From positions 58,042 through 122,041 of the forward strand of contig JAIXOR010000043.1 of assembly GCA_027486655.1 (NCBI GenBank): a stretch of 64,000 bases of DNA, written 5' to 3'. Positions 51,903 through 61,257 of the stretch are shown piece by piece (position 1 is the stretch's first letter; every line of letters starts with the position of its first letter). Position numbers and translations under genes: made by a program. The notes below the pieces were generated by a model. The model did no database searches, was not told where the DNA came from, and saw only the letters and a list, made by a program, of their open reading frames with translations. The stretch is from Verrucomicrobiaceae bacterium (lineage in GTDB: Bacteria > Verrucomicrobiota > Verrucomicrobiia > Verrucomicrobiales > Akkermansiaceae).

Positions 51903-52991
51903 TCACAGCCACTTCATTTTCCGGAACAGAACGAGCTGCACGATGGCGATGAGCAGCATGAGTCCCATCACGCCGACGTAGCCGTAGGGCGAATACAGCT
52001 CCGGCATGTTCAGCGGAAGGCTTCGTCCGTCCGCCTCATTGGCGAAGTTCATGCCATAGACTCCGACGATGAAGGTGAGCGGGATGAAGATGGAGGTGAT
52101 CACCGTGAGCACCCTCATGATCTCGTTGGTGCGCAGTCCCACACTCGAATGATAGAGCTCCATCAGCGCGGCGGTGAGTTCCTTGTGGCTTTCCACCAGA
52201 TCCATCAACTGCACGGTGTGGTCGTAACAATCGCGGAGAAACACCTTGGTCGGTGAGGAAATGTAGCCGGAGGAATCGTGCAGTGCGGAGTTGATCACAT
52301 CGCGCAGCGGCCAGACGTAACGACGCAACTGGGTGAGGCTGCGGCGGTGCTCGTGCAGGTTGAAGACCATCTCGCGCGAGGGTTTTTCCAGGAGCTTGTC
52401 CTCCAGCTCCTCGATCGCCTCGCCCAGCCCTTCGAGCACCGGGTAGTAGTGGTCGATGATCGAATCCAGCAAGGCATAACAAAGATAGTCCGCCTTGGAT
52501 TTCCTCATGAAGCCGCGGCCGGAGCGGATGCGCTCGCGCACGGGATCAAAGACATCATAGCGCCCTTCCTCCTGCACCGTGATGACGAAGTTCCTGCCGA
52601 GGAAAAGCGAGACCTGCTCGCCGCAGATCACGCGCTCCTCATCACGATAGACCATCTGCGCGCAGATGAAGACATAGTCCGAGGTCACCTCGATCTTCGG
52701 CCGCTGCCCGGTGTTGAGCACATCCTCAAGGGCAAGCGGGTGGAGGTTGAAACGGGTGCCGAGATAGCGGAGCGCCTCGACGTCCCCCAGCCCGTCGATG
52801 TTGATCCAGGAGACGCGCGAGGGATCGAAGTTCGCGGCCAGGTCGGAGATGCCAATGTCCTCGCGCTCGACCAGATGGTCCTTGTCATACTCGATCAGCG
52901 AGATGACCGGCTTGCGGGTCTGGCCATCCACCAGATGCGGGGTGAGCGTGGCCGGAGAGGATCCGGGCGGGCCGTGGCGCTTGGTGAACAT
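51903..52991 (-). CDS. corA: Magnesium/cobalt transporter CorA
   Basis: Pentameric Mg/Co channel of the inner membrane. The 362-residue product has the large acidic N-terminal cytosolic domain (LRYLGTRFNLHPLALEDVLNTGQRPKIE, YVFICAQMVYRDE), a long stalk helix, and two C-terminal helices. The first ends with the YGMNF signature (VGVYGMNFANE) and the second is GYVGVMGLMLLIAIVQLVLFRK. Length and motifs are typical. It diverges from the permease genes. Confidence 0.97.
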   Translation of the reverse strand: MFTKRHGPPGSSPATLTPHLVDGQTRKPVISLIEYDKDHLVEREDIGISDLAANFDPSRVSWINIDGLGDVEALRYLGTRFNLHPLALEDVLNTGQRPKIEVTSDYVFICAQMVYRDEERVICGEQVSLFLGRNFVITVQEEGRYDVFDPVRERIRSGRGFMRKSKADYLCYALLDSIIDHYYPVLEGLGEAIEELEDKLLEKPSREMVFNLHEHRRSLTQLRRYVWPLRDVINSALHDSSGYISSPTKVFLRDCYDHTVQLMDLVESHKELTAALMELYHSSVGLRTNEIMRVLTVITSIFIPLTFIVGVYGMNFANEADGRSLPLNMPELYSPYGYVGVMGLMLLIAIVQLVLFRKMKWL

Positions 52992-53086
52992 GACCGCGAG
53001 TGTAGGGAGTGCCGCGGGGGAATCAAGACAGCGGAAAAAACCATCGCCTTGGACGCCCGCCGGATGTTGGATCGTTCCCGCAGGCT

Positions 53087-53923
53087 TTGAGAAAAACGCG
53101 TCAGGAGATCCTTGCCACGCTCCCCAGCTTCGGCTGGCTGGGCGTCTTCGTGCTGCTGCCCACCCTGCTGGTGCTGGCCATCGCGTTCCGCAGCACCGAT
53201 CCGGCCGGCGGCATTGGTCCGGAGTGGACGCTTTCCCAATTCGTGATCTTCGGGAGCCGCAGCATCCTCGTGCTGCTTTGGCGGACGCTGTGGATCAGCG
53301 CCCTCACCACGCTGCTCTGCGTCGTGCTGGCCCTGCCGGTGGCCTGGTGCATCGCCCGGACCCGCAAGGAATGGCGGCCACGGCTGCTGCTGCTGGTCAT
53401 CGTCCCGTTCTGGACGAATTTCCTGATCCGCGTTTTTGCGTGGAACCAGATCCTGCACTCGGAGGGCATGCTCGCCGGGCTGTTCCGCACGCTGGGTCTG
53501 TTAGGCCGGAACGACTCGCTGCTCTTCAACCCGGGCGCGGTGGTGGTGGTGAGTGTTTACACGTTCATGCCCTTCGCCATCCTTCCCTTGTATGCGGCGG
53601 CGGAGAAATTCGACTTCGGCCTGCTGGATGCGGCGCGGGATCTGGGGGCCTCCGCTTTCCGAGCGTTCTGGTCGGTGTTCCTCCCCGGCATCCGCAAAGG
53701 CATCACCACCGCAGTGGCGATCGTGTTTGTGCCCATGCTCGGCTCCTACGTCGTGCCGGACCTGGTCGGCGGCACCGATGGACAGATGATCGGCAACAAG
53801 ATCGCCCAGCGGAATTTCGCCGATCGCAACCTGCCCTCGGCCTCGGCCATGTCCGCCATCCTCACGCTCGCCGTCCTCACCCCGCTGCTCCTCCGCAGGC
53901 GGGAAACCCGGGAAAAGCCATGA
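53087..53923 (+). CDS. potB: Polyamine-type ABC transporter permease, PotB-like
   Basis: Inner-membrane permease of a spermidine/putrescine-type importer. The 278-residue form starts at the TTG at 53087 (LRKTRQEILATLPSFGWLGVFVLLPTLLVLAIAF); a GTG at 53009 would add 26 unlike residues. About six helices are visible. The EAA loop is VSVYTFMPFAILPLYAAAEKFDFGLLDAARDLGASAFRAFWSVFLPGIRKGI. The closing residues overlap potC by 4 bp (ATGA). Only the two permeases are in the window; the ATPase (PotA) and binding protein (PotD) are not here, so they may lie elsewhere or the substrate may differ. Confidence 0.88.
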   Translation: MRKTRQEILATLPSFGWLGVFVLLPTLLVLAIAFRSTDPAGGIGPEWTLSQFVIFGSRSILVLLWRTLWISALTTLLCVVLALPVAWCIARTRKEWRPRLLLLVIVPFWTNFLIRVFAWNQILHSEGMLAGLFRTLGLLGRNDSLLFNPGAVVVVSVYTFMPFAILPLYAAAEKFDFGLLDAARDLGASAFRAFWSVFLPGIRKGITTAVAIVFVPMLGSYVVPDLVGGTDGQMIGNKIAQRNFADRNLPSASAMSAILTLAVLTPLLLRRRETREKP

Positions 53924-54693
53924 AACCGAGCCGCCTTCCCTGGATCACCACGCTGCTGGTGCTGGCGTTTTTCTATCTGCCGATCGGCGCGCTCATTCTC
54001 AATTCGTTCAATGCCTCGCGCTTCGGCACCACTTGGCAGGGCTTCACCTGGAAATGGTATGCACGGCTTGCCGAGCGCGAGGACCTGTGGCTGGCCTTGA
54101 TGAACTCGCTTCAGGTGGCGGCCTTCGCCAGCATCGGCGCGATGATCCTGGGGACCTGCGCGGCCTTTGCACTGCACCGGCACCGGTCCCGCCTGCAGAC
54201 CGCCCATGAGCTGCTCGTAACCATGCCGCTGGTGATCCCCGAAATCCTGATGGGCATGAGCCTGCTGCTGCTCTTCGTTTCCCTGGGTGTGAAGCTGAGT
54301 CTGTTCACCGTGACCATCGCCCACATCACGTTCTGCGTGAGTTATGTGACCTTGGTGGTGCAGGCCCGGCTCCAGGATTTCGATTTCCAGATCGTCGATG
54401 CCGCGCGCGACCTCGGGGCCACCCGTTCCCAGGCGTTCTTCAAGGTGGTGTTGCCCCTCCTCGCGCCAGGCATCCTCGCCGGCGGGTTGTTGGCCTTCAC
54501 CCTCTCGGTCGATGACTTCGTGGTCACGTTTTTCGTCAAGGGCCCCGGTGCGGACACCCTGCCGGTGGTGATCTACAGCATGATCAAAAAGAGCCGGGAG
54601 TTTCCGGTGATCAACGCGCTGAGCACCCTGCTGCTGGCGATCACGTTTCTCGCCGTGTGGGGCTCGCAACGCCTCACTGCGGAGAAACACTGA
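53920..54693 (+). CDS. potC: Polyamine-type ABC transporter permease, PotC-like
   Basis: Second permease of the pair. The 257-residue product has six helices, starting with PWITTLLVLAFFYLPIGALILNSFNASRFGTTWQGFTWKWYARL, a PotC-type N-terminus. The EAA loop is VVQARLQDFDFQIVDAARDLGATRSQAFFKVVLPLLAPGILAGG, and SVDDFVVTFFVKGPGADTLPVVIYSMIK is family-typical. It overlaps potB by 4 bp. Its last 20 bases overlap the end of the convergent EamA gene. Confidence 0.92.
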   Translation: MKPSRLPWITTLLVLAFFYLPIGALILNSFNASRFGTTWQGFTWKWYARLAEREDLWLALMNSLQVAAFASIGAMILGTCAAFALHRHRSRLQTAHELLVTMPLVIPEILMGMSLLLLFVSLGVKLSLFTVTIAHITFCVSYVTLVVQARLQDFDFQIVDAARDLGATRSQAFFKVVLPLLAPGILAGGLLAFTLSVDDFVVTFFVKGPGADTLPVVIYSMIKKSREFPVINALSTLLLAITFLAVWGSQRLTAEKH

Positions 54694-55600
54694 CCGCGGA
54701 GGCCCGCTGGCGGCGCAGGATCCACGGATGCAGCAGATTGGCCGCAAAGATGGTCGCCGTTCCCGCAAAAAAACCGGGATGAAGCTGGCGGTGCTCGCCG
54801 AAGAGCAGCGCGGCGGCGAGGATGCCATAGACCGGCTCAAAGTTGATCGCGAGGTTGCTGCTGTAGGCGCTGATGTGACGGAGCAATGCGATGTGCGCCG
54901 CATGGGCAAAAACCGTGCAAAACAAGGCCAGGACCACGATCCACAAGCCGTCAAAGCCGCGCCAATCCGCCAGCCTGAGGAAGGCCCCGGGACCTTCCAG
55001 CCACGGCAGCACCGCCAGACTGATCAGGCAGGCTCCCACCATTTCCCAAACCACCATCACCAAGGGATCCATGCCCTGGCGGCGGACGATCCGCCGGTTG
55101 AGCACCGGAAACACCGCGGCCAGCAACGCGGACAACAGCGCAAGAAACAACCCGGGAAGGCGGTCCCGTTCAAAGCCGGCCACCAGCACGATCCCGGATA
55201 CCACCAGCAGGCCTAACAGCACTTCGAAAGGCCGGATCCGCCGCTTTTCCAACCACGGCTCGGTGAATGCCGTGAAAAACGAAATCGTCGCCAGGCCCGC
55301 CAGACAGATCGATACATTGGCCAGGCGGATCGCCCCGAACATCGCCATCCAATGCACCCCGACGATCGCCCCCACGCCTAACAGTCCGGGAATCGCCCCC
55401 CGCGGCGGCAGCACGCTGCGGCGGAAGACCAGCCCCACCAGCAAGGCCCCGCCAATCGCAGCGATCGCCGTGCGCCAGATGACCAGCGAGGGAGCTCCCA
55501 GCGAGATCAGGTGACCGAGAATCGTCGTCGAGGCAAACACCACCACCAGCAGATGCAGCTGGAGAAACGCAATCCGGGAGGCGGCGGGGCGGTTTTCCAC
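54674..55600 (-). CDS. EamA/DMT-family transporter
   Basis: Drug/metabolite transporter superfamily permease. The 308-residue protein has ten hydrophobic segments in two EamA repeats (~residues 12-145 and 155-290), with the family GxxxxVHWMAMFGAIRLANVSICLAGLATISFFTAFTEP in repeat one and HIALLRHISAYSSNLAINFEPVYGILAAALLFGEH in repeat two. Substrate cannot be predicted. It converges with potC, sharing 20 bp at the stops, and lies 4 bp after the end of lysA on the same strand. Confidence 0.92.
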   Translation of the reverse strand: MENRPAASRIAFLQLHLLVVVFASTTILGHLISLGAPSLVIWRTAIAAIGGALLVGLVFRRSVLPPRGAIPGLLGVGAIVGVHWMAMFGAIRLANVSICLAGLATISFFTAFTEPWLEKRRIRPFEVLLGLLVVSGIVLVAGFERDRLPGLFLALLSALLAAVFPVLNRRIVRRQGMDPLVMVVWEMVGACLISLAVLPWLEGPGAFLRLADWRGFDGLWIVVLALFCTVFAHAAHIALLRHISAYSSNLAINFEPVYGILAAALLFGEHRQLHPGFFAGTATIFAANLLHPWILRRQRASAVSVSPQ

Positions 55601-55604
55601 CCGC

Positions 55605-56894
55605 TCAGAGCTCCCCTTCGATCAGATCCTCCAGCGTCTGCCTGCGGCGCACCACCGTGGCGGTGTCCCCCTCCACGAGAATCTCGGCGGGAAGCGGACG
55701 CGAGTTGTAGTTGGACGCCATCACGAATCCGTAGGCCCCGGCGGACATCAGCGCCACGTGGTCGCCCGGTTGGAAGTCAGGCAGCTCGCGGTTCTGGCAG
55801 AAAAAGTCGCCGCTCTCGCAGATCGGCCCCACCACATCCACCACATGCTTTTCCGCCGTGGCGGGTGCCTTGAGCGGCACGATCTCATGATGCCCCTCGT
55901 AAAGCGCGGGACGGATCAGGTCGTTCATCCCCGCATCCACGATCTTGAAGGTCTTGGCGGAGCCCTTCTTTTCATAAAGGCAGCGGGTGACCAGCACGCC
56001 GGCATTGCCAACGATGAAACGACCCGGCTCCAACAAAATCCGCAGCCCCAGATCCTTGATCCGCGGCACGATCTCACGGCCATACAGCTCGGGCGTCAAC
56101 GGACGCTCGGCCTCCGGCTTGGAGGTCCACCACTCCTCGGCACCGGACTCGAAGGACTCCTTGTAAACAATCCCGATCCCGCCGCCGATCGACCAGAACT
56201 CGATGCCATGCCGCTCCTTGAGCCCCTTCACCAGTGGCAGCACTTTTTCCACCGCCTCGACGAAGGGGGAAACCGAAGTGAGCTGCGAACCAATGTGCAT
56301 CTGCAGGCCGCGCAGCTTGATGTGCGGCAGCTCCGCCGCGGCGCGGTCGTAAAGCGAATCGATCGCCTCGAAGTCCACGCCGAACTTGTTCTCGGACTTG
56401 CCGGTGGAGATGTATTTGTGGGTCTTGGCGTCCACGTTCGGATTCACGCGCACCGCGGCCGGTGCCACCATGCCGAGCTCGCCCGCCACTTGGTTCAGAT
56501 AGCGCAGTTCCTCCTCGCTCTCGACGTTGAACGAGTAAATCCCCTGCTCCAGCGCATAGACGATCTCCTCGCGTGTTTTGCCCACTCCGGCGAAGGTGCA
56601 GTGCGCCGGATCCCCGCCGGCCTTGATCACCCGGAAGAGCTCGCCTCCGGAAACGATGTCGAATCCCGCACCCTCGTTGGCCAGCAAGCGCAGCACGGAC
56701 AGGTTGGAGTTCGCCTTCACCGCATACGCCACTTCGTGCTCCACGCCCGCCATCGCCGCATCCAGCTTGCGGAAGTGGTCCAGAATGGTCGCCGCGGAAT
56801 ACACATACAGCGGCGTGCCGTGCTCCTCGGCCAGACCGGCGAGTTCGACGTCTTCGCAGTAAAGGGAACCGTTTTTGTAGGAAAATCCGTGCAT
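55605..56894 (-). CDS. lysA: Diaminopimelate decarboxylase
   Basis: PLP-dependent last step of lysine synthesis. The ATG at 56894 gives MHGFSYKNGSLYCEDVELAGLAEEHGTPLYVYSAATILDHFRKL. The PLP lysine is in YAVKANSNLSVLRLL (~residue 52), the HIGSQLTSVSPFVEAVEKV and SIGGGIGIVYKE motifs follow, and GPICESGDFFCQNRELPDFQPGDHVALMSAGAYGFVMASNYNSRPLPAEILVEG is the LysA end. Length 429 is normal. The frame is open upstream to 56975, where it would overlap the FAD oxidoreductase end by 4 bp. Confidence 0.96.
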   Translation of the reverse strand: MHGFSYKNGSLYCEDVELAGLAEEHGTPLYVYSAATILDHFRKLDAAMAGVEHEVAYAVKANSNLSVLRLLANEGAGFDIVSGGELFRVIKAGGDPAHCTFAGVGKTREEIVYALEQGIYSFNVESEEELRYLNQVAGELGMVAPAAVRVNPNVDAKTHKYISTGKSENKFGVDFEAIDSLYDRAAAELPHIKLRGLQMHIGSQLTSVSPFVEAVEKVLPLVKGLKERHGIEFWSIGGGIGIVYKESFESGAEEWWTSKPEAERPLTPELYGREIVPRIKDLGLRILLEPGRFIVGNAGVLVTRCLYEKKGSAKTFKIVDAGMNDLIRPALYEGHHEIVPLKAPATAEKHVVDVVGPICESGDFFCQNRELPDFQPGDHVALMSAGAYGFVMASNYNSRPLPAEILVEGDTATVVRRRQTLEDLIEGEL

Positions 56895-56971
56895 CGCGGC
56901 AGGGACATAGACGCCCGCCGCCCCGGGGTAAAGCGAAGAAGCGCCCCCCATCCGGCTTTCCGGGCTTCCCC

Positions 56972-58180
56972 TCAAGCGTCCGCCACCTTCGCAGCCTCGC
57001 GGCCCGCCGCCTCACCCGTGGCAAAGCAGGTGCCCATCACCCTCGTGGAGGCCTGCGCCTCGTGGTCCGTGGAAATGCAGCGCCCCGCCACCCACAACCG
57101 CTCCAACCCCGCCGGCTTCAGACAACGCAGCGGAATCCCGCACGGCCGGTCGTCCACCGGAAATCTCAACTTCGGCCCCCGCGCCGTTTCCCGCATCTCC
57201 ATCGGCCAGGTCGCCAGCGCGATCTGATCTTCAAACGTGGCCCCTGCCGTCACCTCATCGCCCGTCAGGACATGCTCGCCGATCCAGCGGCGGCTCTCGC
57301 GGATGCCCGCCCTGGCCGGCCAATGGCTCACATAGGCCCCCATCCACTCCGGATCGCGCTCCGCCAAATGCCTCACCGCCTCATGGGCCACCCGCCTCCC
57401 GGTGGTCTCCAACGCCGTCAGGCAGGCCGGATCCAGCGGGTCAAACTCCGCCCCATCCACCCCGCCGGTCAGATCCACACTGCCAAACACCTCGCCCGGT
57501 CTGCCGGAAGCACGGAAACTCAAACCCATCGCCGCCGAAGGCAGCGCGCCGGCCCGCAGGCCCTCCACCAGCAATCCGGATACCCTCAAGCGCCCCGCAT
57601 CATCCAGCACCGCCCCGCAGCGCACGCCAAACACATAAGCCGGCCGCTGTAAAACCGCCGCAGGCGCCACCGCAAACCCGCCGCCCAACCAACCCGCCAC
57701 CACCGCATCCCCGGAGGCATCCACCAGCGCCTTGCAAAACATCCGCCCGCCATCCGCCAGATCGATCCTCCAGCCGTCTGCCTCACGCTCCACCCCGGTC
57801 ACCACCGTGTGAAACCTTGTTTCCAATCCGGACTCCGCGGCCAGCATGCCGTCCGCGATCCGTGCGAACTCCACCGGGTGCTGCGGCAACACATCCACCC
57901 TCCCAAAGCGCTGCGGACCCATCCCCGTCGCCTCGATCATCCGGCGCTCGATCTCACCGCAAAACCCCGGATTCGCCAGCACCGCCCCGGGCTCCTGCCG
58001 CAGCAGATACAAGCCGCAGAAACTGTGCACCAGCGCCGCCGTGCCCATCCCTCCCGCGGACCCCTGCCGCTCCAACAATACCGTCCTCGCGCCCTGCCGT
58101 GCCGCCGTGATCGATGCCGCCAGCCCGGCGCTGCCACCGCCGATCACCGCCACATCAAAGCGCCGGACGGCGCCACTCAT
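56972..58180 (-). CDS. FAD-dependent oxidoreductase (FAD_oxidored family)
   Basis: Flavoprotein of 402 residues; substrate unknown. The Rossmann motif is VAVIGGGSAGLAASITAARQGARTVLLERQGSAGGMGTAALVHSFCGLY (~residues 10-58). Other motifs: ALVDASGDAVVAGWLGG (the DASGDA sequence of this family), RESRRWIGEHVLTGDEV and the C-terminal FAD-contact region LWVAGRCISTDHEAQASTRVMGTCFATGEAAGREAA. It overlaps the acyl carrier protein gene by 4 bp, so the enzyme may act on a carrier-bound substrate (inference). Confidence 0.9.
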   Translation of the reverse strand: MSGAVRRFDVAVIGGGSAGLAASITAARQGARTVLLERQGSAGGMGTAALVHSFCGLYLLRQEPGAVLANPGFCGEIERRMIEATGMGPQRFGRVDVLPQHPVEFARIADGMLAAESGLETRFHTVVTGVEREADGWRIDLADGGRMFCKALVDASGDAVVAGWLGGGFAVAPAAVLQRPAYVFGVRCGAVLDDAGRLRVSGLLVEGLRAGALPSAAMGLSFRASGRPGEVFGSVDLTGGVDGAEFDPLDPACLTALETTGRRVAHEAVRHLAERDPEWMGAYVSHWPARAGIRESRRWIGEHVLTGDEVTAGATFEDQIALATWPMEMRETARGPKLRFPVDDRPCGIPLRCLKPAGLERLWVAGRCISTDHEAQASTRVMGTCFATGEAAGREAAKVADA

Positions 58181-58437
58181 GACATCTTACCGGCAATCAG
58201 CGCGGCCAGGGTGGTGGGGGTCGCCAAGGCCTCCTTGGTCAGATCCTCCGGGGTAAGTTCCACACCGTATTCATCCTCCACGGCGACGACCAGTTGCATC
58301 ACCGCCATCGAGTCCAGACCCGCGGCGAAAAGATCCCCGTCCTCGGGGAAATCCCAATCCAGTTCAAGCAGTCCTTCTCCATTCATCCAATCAATGAGTT
58401 CCGTCGGGTTGGGTGACAATTTCTTCGATGAAGCCAT
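58177..58437 (-). CDS. Acyl carrier protein
   Basis: Stand-alone carrier protein of 86 residues. The ATG at 58437 (MASSKKLSPNPTELIDWM) is chosen; the open frame to 58653 is non-coding in look. The 4'-phosphopantetheine Ser is in DLFAAGLDSMAVMQLVVAVEDEYGVELTPEDLTKEALATPTTLAALI, which has the DSM motif and helix II of the ACP fold. No fatty-acid genes surround it. It overlaps the FAD oxidoreductase by 4 bp, so it is probably dedicated to a small biosynthetic step instead of general lipid synthesis. Confidence 0.88.
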   Translation of the reverse strand: MASSKKLSPNPTELIDWMNGEGLLELDWDFPEDGDLFAAGLDSMAVMQLVVAVEDEYGVELTPEDLTKEALATPTTLAALIAGKMS

Positions 58438-58656
58438 GCGCGCGGAAATTGCGACGGACCCCCGGGACGCATCAAGTGGAAATCCTCCGAAATCACGCCG
58501 CTTTCCTCCCCCATATCCACTCCGCACGCACCGCCACCCGGGAAACCCCCATCCCGCCACGCAGCGCGGGATCATGAATCGCCGCCATACCCGCTGAAAG
58601 GAACTCCAGCCACACGCGTTCAGAAACCTTTGCCCGCCGCTCCATTCCGCCATCCC

Positions 58657-60168
58657 ATGAACCCATCAAAGCTCCTGATCGCCGGAAGCCTGATCTTCTC
58701 AGGCCTCACCGCAGCCACTGCGGAACCCGCCCGGCCGAACATCCTCCTGCTCTACGCCGATGACCTCGGCTACGGCGACCTCGGATGCTACCAAAAGGAC
58801 TCCAAAATCCCCACTCCCCATCTCGATCGCCTCGCCTCACAAGGCCTGCGCTTCACCGATGCCCACAGCTCCTCCGGCATCTGCACGCCTTCACGCTACG
58901 CCATGCTCACCGGCCGCCACCATTGGCGCGACTTCCATGGCATCGACAACGGCTTCGACAAACCCGTCTTCAAACCCGGCCGCCTCACGCTCCAGGAAAT
59001 GCTCCGCCGCAAAGGCTACACCACCGCCTGCATCGGCAAGTGGCACCTCGGATGGGATTGGGACTCGATCCGCAAACCCGGATCACCGGCGCACTCGAAA
59101 CAACACGATGCCTTCGACTGGTCCAAACCCTTCCGCGGCGGACCGCTCGACCAGGGATTCGATCATTACTTCGGCGACAACGTGATCAACTTCCCGCCCT
59201 ACGCATGGATCGAAAACGACCGCCTGCCCGCCGTGCCGGACATCACCTTCCACTCCACCGGCAAGGCCCCCAAGGAAGGCCGGTGGGAATGCCGCGATGG
59301 ACCGGGACGCTCGGACTGGGACTTCTATCAGGTTCTGCCGACCCTCACGCAAAAGGGCGTCCAATACCTCCGCTCCCGCAAAGGCACCGATCAACCGTTC
59401 TTCCTCTACTTTCCGCTGCCATCACCCCACGCACCCATCGTGCCGAACGATGACTTCGACGGCCGGTCGCGGGCCGGTGCCTATGGCGACTTCGTCGTGC
59501 AGACCGACGATGCCTGCGGCCAACTCCTCGCCGCCCTCGCGGAAACCGGACTGGATGCCAATACCCTGGTGATCTTCTCCGCGGACAACGGTCCCGAACT
59601 CTACGCCTACCCGCGGGATGTGGAATTCAACCACTGGTCGGCCGCCCCCCTCCGCGGACTCAAACGCGACCTCTACGAAGGCGGCCACCGCGTGCCGACG
59701 ATCCTCCGCTGGCCGGGCATCACCCGCCCGGGCACGGTCTGCGATGCGCTCTTCGCCCAGATCGACCTCATGGCCACGCTGGCCTCCCACCTCGGATTCG
59801 AACTGCCCGCCGACTCCGCCGAGGACTCCCACGACTTCCTGCCCTTCCTCAAACAGGAAACCACCAAGCCCCCGCGCACCACCATGGTCCACAATACCTT
59901 CAAGGACTCCTACGCCATCCGCCATCACGACTGGGTGCTCATCGATGCCAAATCCGGTGCCGCCCAACCCACTCCCGCCGCATGGATGCGCAAACACAAA
60001 GTCCCCAATCACCACGACCAGCCCGCCGGACTCTACAACCTCCGCGAGGACCTCGGCCAACGACACAACCTCGCCCAGGCCCACCCGGAAAAAGTCGCCG
60101 AACTCCGCTCCCTCCTCCAACAAATCCGCTCCCAAGGCCACTCCGCCCCCCGCCTCGCCGGAAACTGA
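58657..60168 (+). CDS. Secreted S1-family sulfatase
   Basis: Formylglycine-dependent sulfatase, probably acting on sulfated polysaccharide. The ATG at 58657 gives a signal peptide (SKLLIAGSLIFSGLTAATAE). Metal-binding LLYADDLGYGDLGCY (~residues 31-45) and the FGly motif SSGICTPSRYAMLTGRHHW are clear (C-T-P-S-R, Cys at ~75), followed by the second signature GYTTACIGKWHLG. The metal-binding DNGPE and the C-terminal LYNLREDLGQRHNLA region are also seen. Length 503 is usual. An anaerobic or aerobic FGly-generating enzyme is not in the window. Repeat-rich non-coding DNA follows. Confidence 0.95.
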   Translation: MNPSKLLIAGSLIFSGLTAATAEPARPNILLLYADDLGYGDLGCYQKDSKIPTPHLDRLASQGLRFTDAHSSSGICTPSRYAMLTGRHHWRDFHGIDNGFDKPVFKPGRLTLQEMLRRKGYTTACIGKWHLGWDWDSIRKPGSPAHSKQHDAFDWSKPFRGGPLDQGFDHYFGDNVINFPPYAWIENDRLPAVPDITFHSTGKAPKEGRWECRDGPGRSDWDFYQVLPTLTQKGVQYLRSRKGTDQPFFLYFPLPSPHAPIVPNDDFDGRSRAGAYGDFVVQTDDACGQLLAALAETGLDANTLVIFSADNGPELYAYPRDVEFNHWSAAPLRGLKRDLYEGGHRVPTILRWPGITRPGTVCDALFAQIDLMATLASHLGFELPADSAEDSHDFLPFLKQETTKPPRTTMVHNTFKDSYAIRHHDWVLIDAKSGAAQPTPAAWMRKHKVPNHHDQPAGLYNLREDLGQRHNLAQAHPEKVAELRSLLQQIRSQGHSAPRLAGN

Positions 60169-60250
60169 GAACGGAACGCCGAAACCTCATCGCCCCACCG
60201 CTTGGCACTTCTCTGTCACCCTCCTTCGCGTCCCTTTGCGGTTCCACTCG

Positions 60251-60447
60251 GGTTGAAAGTTGAAATTCGAAAGTGGAAAGTGGAAAGCAAAGCATTCCGA
60301 GGCAGCCCCCAAAACGAACCCAATCGGCATCCCTCCGCTCCTGGCTCCATTCAAAATCCCCCTCCCTCCCCGCGCCAAGCTCCGCGCCCTCCGCATCTCC
60401 GCGTTTCGCTTCCACCCAAAACCGTCCTTCGCGTCCCTTTGCGACCT
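60251..60447. repeat. Direct repeat, copy 1 (~197 bp)
   Basis: Begins GGTTGAAAGTTGAAA and ends GTCCCTTTGCGACCT. Nearly identical to 60471-60668. The internal segment has an alternating CTCCGCG/CTTCGCG pattern, a type seen in dispersed intergenic repeats. Confidence 0.85.
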
Positions 60448-60470
60448 TCGCGCCTTTGCGGTTCCTGTTG

Positions 60471-60668
60471 GGTTGAGAGTTGAAAGTGGAAAGTGGAAAG
60501 TGGAAAGCAAAGCATTCCAAGGCAGCCCCCAAAACGAACCCAATCGCCATCCCTCCGCTCCTGGCTCCATTCAAAAATCCCCCTCCCTCCCCGCGCCAAG
60601 CTCTGCGTCCTCCGCATCTCCGCGTTTCGCTTCCACCCAAAACCATCCTTTGCGTCCCTTTGCAACCT
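60471..60668. repeat. Direct repeat, copy 2 (~198 bp)
   Basis: Second near-identical copy, starting 23 bp after the first ends, with only small differences (for example one extra A in the ATTCAAAAA run). Confidence 0.85.
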
Positions 60669-60694
60669 CCCCGCCTTCGCGGTGACATTTCTTC

Positions 60695-60736
60695 CACTGC
60701 TCACTGCTCACTGCTCACTGCTCACTGCTCACTGCT
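60695..60736. repeat. Tandem repeat (CACTGCT)6
   Basis: Six perfect copies of the 7-bp unit CACTGCT, adjoining the second direct repeat. Likely slippage-prone. Confidence 0.9.
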
Positions 60737-60885
60737 CACCGATCACTCAGCCTGCCCGTCATAGCTGAGCGACGACGGGGCACTTCTCCCCCAGCCTGCC
60801 AGCCCAAAAACGACAAAAATCGGCATTCTGCGGTCCGGCGTGTTTTTCGACTTTTCTCCCCAAGGCCGACCGTTAGCTTATCTCC

Positions 60886-60915
60886 CATCGTGATGAAAGG
60901 GATGACATCACGATG
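60886..60915. repeat. Perfect 10-bp inverted repeat
   Basis: CATCGTGATG and CATCACGATG separated by 10 bp. Could be an operator, a hairpin, or a mobile-element scar. No T run follows, so it is not a standard terminator. Confidence 0.7.
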
Positions 60916-61156
60916 TCCTCCCCGCCATGCCCGCCGCCTCCCCATTGCGCCCGTGTCCTCGACCCGCCCGGATCGAGGATGGCCGATCGTTCATCGCGGC
61001 CACCCCAAGCCGCCCGACCTCTCCCCTCCAAGGTGGCGCCGTTTCGATGAAACGGCACGCGGATGAACCGCAAACAAAGCGCCCGACCCCAGCCCAAGGG
61101 CCCCTCCCGGCACCCCTCGTTTTCCAAGCATCCTCCCCACGTCCGGCCGCCACCGG

Positions 61157-61257
61157 ATCCATTCAAAAATCCCCCTCCCTCTCCGCGCCAAGCTCTGCGC
61201 CCTCCGCATCTCCGCGTTTCGCTTCCAACCAATGTTCCTTCGCGTCCCTTGGCGACA
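61157..61257. repeat. Direct repeat, partial third copy (~101 bp)
   Basis: Contains the stretch from ATCCATTCAAAAA through CGCGTCCCTT of the 198-bp repeat, without its first ~100 bp. Confidence 0.75.
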
